From Rhipidocladum racemiflorum (lineage: Eukaryota > Streptophyta > Magnoliopsida > Poales > Poaceae), in the NCBI GenBank assembly GCA_036346355.1, contig CM070590.1, positions 40,023,749-40,087,748 of the forward strand: a DNA stretch of 64,000 nt, read 5' to 3'. The notes beneath the pieces are model-generated. The model was given only the letters and a program-made list of their open reading frames with translations, searched no databases and had not been told where the DNA came from. Positions within the stretch are counted from its first letter, which is position 1. Every line of letters begins with the position of its first letter. Shown here piece after piece: positions 55,950 to 64,000 of the stretch. The position numbers and the translations under genes are program-made.

Positions 55950-57961
55950 TGCCCTAGAACTTTAGAGCGATCCTAGGGTTTTTCTTTCTCTGTTGTTTCG
56001 GAAAGAATGAGGGAAATTGTTGGGGAATTAATTAATTGAAGTTTATGCGGCGTATTAATATTAAATTTGGAGTTTACGGGCTAGAAACAGTGGCCCGAGG
56101 AAAACTTGGGCCTGGGCCGGGAATTCTTCTCCCACCTCCCCCTCCCCACGCCCTAAGTGGGCTGGCCCACCTCCCCCACCCCAAGCCCTAGGGCGCCTCC
56201 CCCTCTCCCCCTAGCAGCCCCCACTCCACCTCTTCCTCCTCTTGCGTGGTGGCTCAAGATCCACCGCGAAATGCGAAGGAGAAAACGAGAAGAGGATCTG
56301 TGGAGGCGAGGAGGACGAACAGATTTCCGTTACGGAGATCGTTGCGCGTTCTTCGTGGGTTCGCAAGGGGAAACTCAAGGTAAAATTCCCAATCTTTTAC
56401 CCCTGTTCTACCTAGGGATTATGAGTGTATTAGATCTGGTGGTGAGTGGTTTGGTTGGATCTTGATGGGGGGGAAGGGTAGATGTTCACGTGGTGCTGTT
56501 TTTGGAAGGGAAGATTGTGCAGCGCGGATTGTTTCGCGGTTTAAATGGCATAGATGATTTTTCCTGCAAAAACCTATAACTATAAAGTTGTAGATAACGT
56601 CGAGACCTAGCTTCTGTATTTTGTTCAGAATTTTTGGGCCGTCGGACTGAGATTTATCTCTGTTGGAAGATGACGAACAGAATCTGGAAACAGATTTCGT
56701 CCACTGTGTTGGGCAGTTGTTTAGGCATATTTAACAGTGGAATTGAAATTTTTGATCTTCATGAAAGTTGTAGATCTCGTCAATATCTAGCTACTGTAAT
56801 TTTTCTGTATTTTTATGAATAGTAGAAAAAAAGATACGAAATTGGGAAGAGAGGTTGCTGCTGTTCGATCCGGACAGATCGGGGTTTTCGGTGTTTAAAA
56901 GGGGAACGGGTTGTAGGAAACGCGTGTTTGAATTGTGTGATCAATTGTGGTGTTTTTATATACTGAAAGTATGCTTGTTCAGGTGGTGCCCCTTCTGGAC
57001 GCAACTAGATTCGTCATCCACGTCGGTAAAGGCAAGTGGAAGTAGCGGTCTTGCTAAACTATAACCCGCTATTTGTTTCGTCTTCAATATAAACCTTAAT
57101 TGCAGCACACCTACATGGTTTAACTACTTGTTTATGAGATTGCAATATCCTATCCTGCATTGTGATGTGGTTGTTTGGCTTTTGAATCATGAGTAAGAAT
57201 GAAGAAAGATGTTGTTTGCAAGATGAATTGTTGAGGTATTCTATCTCAATGATGTTCGCATTTTATCCATGTTATTTGATGGTATGCAAGCATGTGGATT
57301 CAGAGTGGGAAGTTATGAATGTATTTATGCATGAAGCATTAACTGCATAATCATGCATTGGAAGTTTGTCGACGCCAGCGTCTTGGCGCGATCAAGTCTG
57401 CAGACAACACCGGTGTGTTCCCGAGAAAGGGCACGGTGAGGAGGATCATGGCATAAGCATGTGCACAATCATATGCATTCTACTGAGGTTGTGTGGACTC
57501 TGTAATGTGGTATTGGACATGAGGAATTTGGTATGCTAGTTTACTGTGGCTGTGTTATTTGTTAGAAGTTGTTAAAGCTTCTGAGATTACCCAATCTCAC
57601 CCCTTGTTATTTTGTTGTTTTCGGTAGTTCTCATGAGTCGTAAGTTTGAAGGGTGGGCTTAGTAGCACAATCAACCCTCCGGGTCATCACGAATCAGATG
57701 GACTAGTGCATTTAATAATTCATTAGCTTGCTGAAATTTTATTAATTATAGACTCGTTGATGTCCTCTTTGGAGCCGTTTTTACGTTTATGTTTGTTTTC
57801 TGGTTGATTTAGACTTGTTATCTCTAGTATTGATGCTTTTATGTTATTCCTGTTTGTAATGTTTATTATGAATCTTGTTGTCGCTTCCGTTTTGTCCTAA
57901 TTTTAGGGGAGATGCTGTCGAAATTTTCTTGTATGACAGTTTAGATTTGTAGGGTGTTACA
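55945..57961 (+). repeat. 5' LTR of L2 (2017 bp)
   Basis: TGTGATGCCCTAGAAC to GTAGGGTGTTACA. Contains a GGGCCTGGGCCGG patch, a C-rich block (56130-56260), a GAAACTCAAGGTAAAAT splice-donor-like site (about 56370) and an AT-rich 3' half. No gene is seen. Confidence 0.82.
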
Positions 57962-57963
57962 GT

Positions 57964-57975
57964 TGGTATCAGAGC
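57964..57975 (+). promoter_or_regulatory. Primer binding site of L2
   Basis: TGGTATCAGAGC two bases after the LTR, the same initiator-Met primer as the Tekay copies; supports reverse transcription in trans. Confidence 0.88.
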
Positions 57976-60900
57976 GGGCTTCAGGTCCGTGGTGTATGAA
58001 CTTAGTGAAATACCATTGGTTCAACTAAAATGTGATTTGGGATAACTTAGAAACATGGCTTAGGTTATACTTAAAAAAAATTTTGCCATAGGATAGCAAC
58101 ATTAAAATTTGTGTTAGTGGAATAACTAATTTAAAATTTGACACACATGGATGCACCTGAGGAAAGGGTATGGGTATAGTTGCCTCATGCTTAAAGGTTG
58201 AATTTAAGCTTTGTTGTTGAATGCTACGTTTGATAATGTATGTTACTATGATTTTGAGATGATTGATTGAGTTGTTCTTGTTATCGTGATAAGGGAGGTT
58301 GTGGTGCCGAAGGGTTTCGGTCACCTTTTGTTTGTAGTGAGGCTGTGGTTTGACGGTGTGGCCGGGTAGAGTCACCTGTGAAGAACTATTAAACCCTGTA
58401 GAGGGAAATAGTACTTATCCGTGTCTGTCAGAGATCGGGTAGTGACTGGAGTCAAATAAAAGAGGTTGGTGATGGATTCCTTCGGATGTTCTTTACCGTC
58501 TTGTGATCGGTTTTGGTTGGTTTTACGGGTATGTGGTTGGTTCAAAACCGAGGAAAATGCTTAGTTTTGAGCACTCGCTGATTGTCCTTTTGGCGGTTTG
58601 TGGTTTTGTCTCCTTTGAGTGAAGACACATAAGAAGAGTTCTACGTTATGCCGCCTTTTGGTCACAATTTTGCTTTGCTTTGATTTATTGTTATGGACTA
58701 TCGTTGGGAGGAAATTTACGTGGTTGTTGTTTCCGATTTTTTTAAAAGAAGGGGGTTGGAGTTTCTCTGTTGCAGATCAAAATTTGGATGGAGCTAAGTT
58801 TGAATCTTTATCGGCAAAATTTGGTTGGACATTTGGTCTTCCCTTATGCATCTGTCTTCCTTTGTGGAAAGTGTAGGTTTTGGATTTCTTGAAGAGTTTT
58901 GGCTACTAGGATTGAACATTTGAGGTCGAACTCTCTTGCATTTATGTTTGGATTTTGCTTTTCTTCCTTGCCTGAGAAGAAATTTTTATCGGTGTTTGTT
59001 CTTGATCTAGAACTGTGTTTGTTTTTAATGTTTGGGATTGCCTCTGTTTGTCAAGGGTAGGTGACCCATGACGGTGTTTAGAAATTTTATGTCCGTATTA
59101 CGTAGTATGTAACAATGTGGTTTATGGAATGATGTACTTCTAAGCTAATTTGTGAGTTGAATCAATTAAGATGTAATTGTTATCTTTAGCTTGAGATTAA
59201 ATAAACTTCTAGTATTGTAGATTGCTCTATAGCGATAATGATTGAATGTGTTAATGTGCATGCTTAGGATTTATTGCATTATTTTAATGTGCCCTTGACC
59301 ATGGACAATGTTTAAAGCTTTAAATCTTGATGCGTAGTTAGAACATTAAGATGATGTAAACTCTTTGTGAAGGTAATAGAAAATTGGTGGGTTATTTAGA
59401 GACATTTTAATATAAGGTCGGTAGAACAATTTAATTGTAATGGTGGACTACCGATATTGTTAAAGAAACCATGCTGGTTGTTTAAAGATGTTCTAATTTA
59501 ATCGTGTTGGCTAGTGACTTTAACTTGGAAATTCATTAGAGTTGATATTTATGACGTTGCAAACTATTAGTAGATTCGGAAGTATGCAGTTGTGTTCCAA
59601 TAATGCTAGTATCGATATCAATTGGGAAGACATAAGTTTTTGCATTGCCGTAAGAGCTTTGTGATGATTTAACCTATTCAGTTCACTTTAAAAAAAAAAG
59701 CTGGAGTATGTCTTGGAGTGGCAATTTTGCTATAACCCGTGTAAAGGGTAGCTAAAAAAAATTAAATTTAATTCAATGTTGTTGTTTTACAATTATGTTA
59801 ATTATTGATATTGATGACTTAGTAGTGGTGGTAACTGTTTAGATTAATTGTTGAAACCTTTGTTAAAATGGGAGAAATTGTAACATGTGATGGAGTGAAC
59901 CATGGATAGTTAGCATGACGCGTGATTTTGTCCTTAATAAATGTATGTTTTAAAGTTCTATTTACGATTTGTGCCTTGTGGAGATAATATTTACTTGTTG
60001 AGTCATCTTTTAGGTGAATAAATTTCCATTGTCGAGATGGTGACGCCAGTATGTGGTATGGAATTTATAGGTTCATCATCTTTGAAAGACTTGATGAAGC
60101 ACTGCCTTTCAAATTTAGAATATGATGTTATAGGTTAGGCTGCTCCGTGGGGATCTTGATGAGGTAGTGTTGGTTGGATGTGTTTTTGATAAGCACCGTG
60201 AACTTTATTTATAATTGTGGATAAGGTAATAAGAGTAAGAATTTGTTGTGTAGTTGTTGTTAAATCCTGATGGGCCTTCTTAATGAGTAAATAGGGAATA
60301 TTGAAATCTAAATGGTAAGTGTAGTGGAATCTTTGTAGATGGCGGGAGTTATCTTGAACTTATGATTAAAAAAATTCATATGGATTGGTTTGTCTGTTTG
60401 ATATTTGGGTTGAATACTTTCGGTCAAAGTATTCTTTGTCTGTGTTTGAGTTTCCTAAACTTAGAATGATTACGACAAATGTGGGTTAATTTCGAGGCTT
60501 AAAACAAGGAAAAAAGAATGATTAACCTTGAAGTAATTTGTGGAGATTTTGGAATGTTATTCTATTAAATATCGTCATTCATTCATCTTTTATAAGAAAA
60601 CTAGCTTAAGTTATGAATGCGAAATTTATGCTCAAGGATGTATGCTTTATTTGTGTCCGTAGTTTTCAAGGTCGAGTTATCGGTTGCATTGTTGATTAAA
60701 AGAAGTAGCTAATCCAATGTAAGTTTTGGAACTTCATGATCTGGAAATATTTGCATTTCTATTTTGGGCTAGAGTTGTGTTGTGGTGTGAGGTGTTTGAC
60801 AGTTTTCGTTTAAGAGACGATTCTTCTGGTTGTGACATGAATGATATTTGTGGTTAAAACATTTTTTCTGTTGGGAAGTGAGTTTGGTTCCTTTTAAGGA

Positions 60901-61388
60901 AAAAGAGATGGTGGTTGTGTGGAAGCATTTAATTCCTTGATCAGTTTCTTTTTTCTGAATTGCTTGGCCTTGGATAAAAGTGAGATGATTTGTTTTGGTA
61001 AAAGTGAAATGCATTTGTAGAAGACATTCACGATGTTTCTCTTTTGAATAGAGCTTCTCCCCGAAGAAAATTTTTTTTGGTGTTTTTGGTTCTATGGAGT
61101 TCCTATTCCAAGTTGAGTTCCCGTGTATGTGAATTTCAGCCTTTTGGTTTAAAGGTGGTGATTGTCGTTCGTGGTGTTAGTGAGAATTAAGATTTCTTTT
61201 ACGTTCAAGCTTGGGGGTAAGAAAATGAATGTTTATGTTATGGTTGAGTATATTCAAGGATTGTACTCCTTGCCCTGGTCCTTGGGTGGAAGAATGTGTA
61301 GGCGAAACCTTCTTACAAGGGAAAACTAGTGTGGGTCGCTGATCGTAAGTAGTTTAAAAGTGAAGAGTAAAGGAAGGTTGTGTATGAC
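57976..61388 (+). other. Non-coding interior of L2
   Basis: 3.4 kb with no open frame longer than about 85 codons from ATG on the plus strand (about 116 on the minus strand) and no Gag or Pol motif on either strand. The strand is T/G-rich. The last 1.7 kb align to L1. The first 1.7 kb have no counterpart in this window. Confidence 0.7.
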
Positions 61389-61915
61389 TGTAACACCCCA
61401 AAATTTTGCTTTTCTTAAATTCATGTGTGATTTGGCACTTTGGTGAATTTTTGGAATTTTCTGGAATTTATTTGGATTTATTTGGGATTTATTTGAATTT
61501 ATTCCATTTTGAAATAATTGAAGAATTTAATTTTGCAAATAAATTTTTGTTGGAAATATTTTATTTGAGTCCAAAATGATCCAAAGTATTTTCCAGAATT
61601 TTTCTGGAATTTTTCTGAGTCATTTGCTATTTTTAATGAATTAAATGAATTACTAGGAATTATTTAAAATATTAAATCGCTGGAAAATCAAACTCGGGTC
61701 AAGTACTGTTCATCCGACCGAGCCCGAGTCAGACTCGAGTTCGAGTCCGACCCGGACCCGGCCGCGTCGCTGGCTCGACCGAAAGCAGATTGACGCGAGC
61801 CGTTGGATCGAGATCCAGCCACGCGTCATCGTTCGATCCGACCGGAGACGGATTTGCTCGCCGTGGGCCGTGTGCGTTAGGAGTTTCGTGGTGTTGCGCG
61901 CTGACGTCGAGGCAC

Positions 61916-61923
61916 TATTTAAA
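61916..61923 (+). promoter_or_regulatory. Candidate TATA box, G LTR
   Basis: TATTTAAA 527 bp into the LTR, preceded by a GCTGACGTCGAGG motif. Confidence 0.58.
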
Positions 61924-62301
61924 GCCCCAAGGCCGCGTTGAAGCTCTGTCAGTCGCGCACCTTTCCTCGAGTTTCAAAGCCCTAGCCGCGCCGTCTAGCC
62001 GCAAAAGCTCGCCGTGGTTGCCTCTCTCTTCCACCGCGTTCCTCGACGATTCATGGCCGGCAAGCGTTTCCCGCCGCAGCAAGACCGGATCCGGAACCCC
62101 GGCAGGCGCACTGTTGAGTGCACTCACTTGGCCGAGAGACGCCCGAGCGCATTGCCGGTGGTCGTCATCCTCGGCGCCGGTGAGCCAGCGCGCCCGCGAT
62201 GAATATCGCGATCCCGAGCTCGGTGAACCGTCGAGATCCAAATCGGACGGTTGAGGTGAGCCCACGTTCTATCCCAACCTAAGATCCCAGATTAGATCGG
62301 A

Positions 62302-62323
62302 CCGTTGGATCAAGATCCAACGG
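62302..62323 (+). repeat. Palindrome in G leader
   Basis: Perfect CCGTTGGATC inverted repeat with AA spacer. Confidence 0.85.
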
Positions 62324-62386
62324 CCCATAATCGGCCACGCACGTTGCTTGTAACGTGGGTAACGTCTGAGTTAGGGTTAATTTCAA

Positions 62387-62408
62387 CCGTTGGATCAAGA
62401 TCCAACGG
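62387..62408 (+). repeat. Second palindrome in G leader
   Basis: Identical to 62302-62323, 85 bp further on; the two together could also pair with each other. Confidence 0.85.
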
Positions 62409-64000
62409 CTCGAGATCCGCGCGTTAATCCAAAGCGTGAAACCGAGACCCAATCCATACCGTCGGATTTTAAATCGACGGCCGTGATTGCGCCGCAGCGT
62501 CGGGAAGCTTGGCCGCCGTGATCGGCGCCCCCGCGCGTGAGACGCCGACAGCGGGCCAGCGCGTCGGCCGGACAGCGAAACCGCACCATGACGTCATCGG
62601 CCCGGCGTCACGGTGAAACCCGCTTGTCGGCAAATGTCCCGGCGGTGTCTTGACGTCAGCAATGACGTCACCCGAGTGGACCCACATGTCAGTCTCACGT
62701 GGAGCCGTGGACCGAGTCCACCGTAGACCCGAGCCAAGCGTGGACCAAGTCCATGGACCGGCTGACGTCAGCCAGCCAATCAGGAGCTGACTCGTGTCCA
62801 TGCTGACGCAATAATTAATTTCCGAAAAAAGAAAATGATTTAATAAATCGGTTTAATAATTGATTTGAATTTCAAAACATCAAACGCTTATAACTTTTGC
62901 GTTTCAACTCCGATTTGAGTGATTCAAATTTCTAAATTTGTATAAAATTGAGATCTACCTAAATATGAATTTTATTTAATTTTTGGACTAAAGTTTTTCT
63001 CTGTAATATTATTTAATTGATTATTTAAACTTTAAATAATCATAACTTTTATGCTTTTAACTCCAAATTTGTGATTCCAGTTTCTAAAAATCCAGAAAAT
63101 TATGTTCTCTCTGTTTATGGATTTTATTTGGAGTTTTGGGGATCTTTTGCCTAGTGTTTATTTGTGTATTTGCTATTTGCACGCTTTACGAGTAGGCGTT
63201 GAAGTGGGAAGGATTCGAGGGAGAAGTGTTGACTCAGGATCCAACTCAAGACCAAGAGCAAGTACTTTTTGAAGGCAAGTTGTGCTTTGACCATGTTGAT
63301 CCTATTTCGAAATCTATTTTGATTTAAACTATTGCATGCTAGTTCAATTAGAAAATACTTTGTTTAAACATGGGGGTTAGATAAATACCAATTTGCTATA
63401 TGACACCTTGATTACTTAAGTATGTGCCATGACCCTTTGTCACCCTAGTTGTGGTTTACTAGTTGGACATTATTAAATTGCCAACATGGGTTTAGACCGT
63501 TGTAGTATCTCGCTTAGACACCTTTCGTGCTCATGACATGATTTTGGACAATCAAATGCTAATATGGACTTAATGATATATTGAACCTGTTTTGGAAAAG
63601 TATCATGTGATGTTGACGACGTGGTGCATGGTAATCAAGCGGGGTTTGATAAACGATTTCGGCCAGGGCATGTGGCAAGAGTAATCAGGTGGGCCGGTTG
63701 TGGCATTGGGAGTGTTGATTTGGTTTTTCGGGTAGTCTTGCCCTGGTCACTCTAAGGACTTAACCTTGCAAGCCTTTGAACTGGGTCATACTTGCAACCA
63801 CATGGGTGGAATGGGACGGCCCTAGTTGACTAAGTCGCTAAGGACTCACTTGTGGAGCCTCGAGTGTCGATTACACCGTTTGTGTGATTATGCGGGGAGC
63901 GTATCGTGGCTGTGGCCAGGTACCCATCTAACGGTGTGTTGGTCCCATACTTCGCCTTGGCTAAGGGAAGGGATGGTGTAGAGCACGTCTTAGGAGAGGA

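Larger units (their letters stand above)
55945..61388 (+). mobile_element. Non-autonomous LTR element L2, 5' part
   Basis: 5' LTR 55945-57961, iMet primer site 57964-57975 and a geneless interior 57976-61388, cut by Tekay element G at 61389. It is inserted in the integrase of E. The second half of the interior (59709-61388) is homologous to L1 (20180-22010), which confirms a repeated, geneless element family. The LTR differs from that of L1 but shares the GAGATGCTGNCGAAATTTTC and GGGTGTTACA end motifs. Confidence 0.78.
61389..64000 (+). repeat. Tekay LTR G, truncated by the window end
   Basis: Starts TGTAACACCCCAAAA in the interior of L2 (left flank ATGAC). Carries TATA 61916, GGTGAGCC 62255, two perfect palindromes (62302-62323, 62387-62408), four TGACGTCA sites (62589, 62651, 62663, 62763) and the conserved short coding-like segment (about 63185-63330, with a small deletion). 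It ends at 64000 before the AATAAA. The GC-rich block differs most from the other copies, so it is a distinct subfamily. Confidence 0.9.

Noticed and set aside
57361..57460. Possible small structured RNA in the L2 LTR (GACGCCAGCGTCTTGGCGC region)
   Set aside because: A short imperfect hairpin in one copy only; no second copy in the window to test conservation.
61790..62254. 154-codon open frame in the G LTR
   Set aside because: Lies in the GC-rich leader block; the frame is not kept in the other LTRs and the composition reflects GC-rich sequence. No domain.

Overview
This window is plant nuclear heterochromatin, most likely from a grass. I see no host gene, no RNA gene and no prokaryotic feature. 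Almost every base belongs to long terminal repeat (LTR) retrotransposons nested inside one another. Grass is inferred from the very large Ty3/gypsy chromovirus (Tekay/Del-type) elements with about 3.4 kb LTRs, an initiator-Met tRNA primer site, GC-rich LTR promoter blocks, large non-autonomous LTR derivatives and Ty1/copia remnants. The species cannot be named from the sequence.

Layout, left to right. Element H (Tekay lineage) occupies 1-303 and 12295-20179; its 5' LTR lies left of the window. T1 (304-12289), a complete element of the same family with two LTRs, sits inside the gag of H with a perfect 5-bp target duplication (ACCAG). H itself lies in a non-autonomous element, L1 (20180-25138), which lies in a Tekay-like LTR (25139-25922). 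That LTR lies in a minus-strand copia remnant (25923-26313). A second gypsy family, B, runs on the minus strand (26314-33953). It is broken by a solo copia LTR (30580-31991) and, in its gag, by a minus-strand Tekay LTR fragment (33954-35428). A tandem Tekay array follows: F (35429-41565, mostly deleted) and D (38102-50709) share one LTR. E (50710-55944) follows, with a long intact open frame that has lost reverse transcriptase. E is cut by a second non-autonomous element, L2 (55945-61388), and L2 is cut by another Tekay LTR, G (61389 to the window end).

How the parts work together. The Tekay elements encode the usual Gag, protease, reverse transcriptase, RNase H, integrase and chromodomain, plus an extra reading frame between the primer site and gag (seen in D and E, deleted from T1). 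Their LTRs carry a TATA box about 600 bp in, repeated palindromes, TGACGTCA sites, a conserved GGTGAG splice-donor-like site and an AATAAA near the 3' end. L1 and L2 carry no usable genes and would depend on proteins supplied in trans; L1 keeps a chromodomain tail like that of B.

The most important observation concerns reliability. The frameshifts that break H, T1, F and D are concentrated at CAG/CTG (and some CCGG) sites, with short indels such as CTG to CG and CAG to CGAG. The paired LTRs of T1 differ almost only at such sites. This fits miscalled methylated CHG cytosines in long-read data better than real decay, so pseudogene calls and LTR ages for these copies should be treated with caution.
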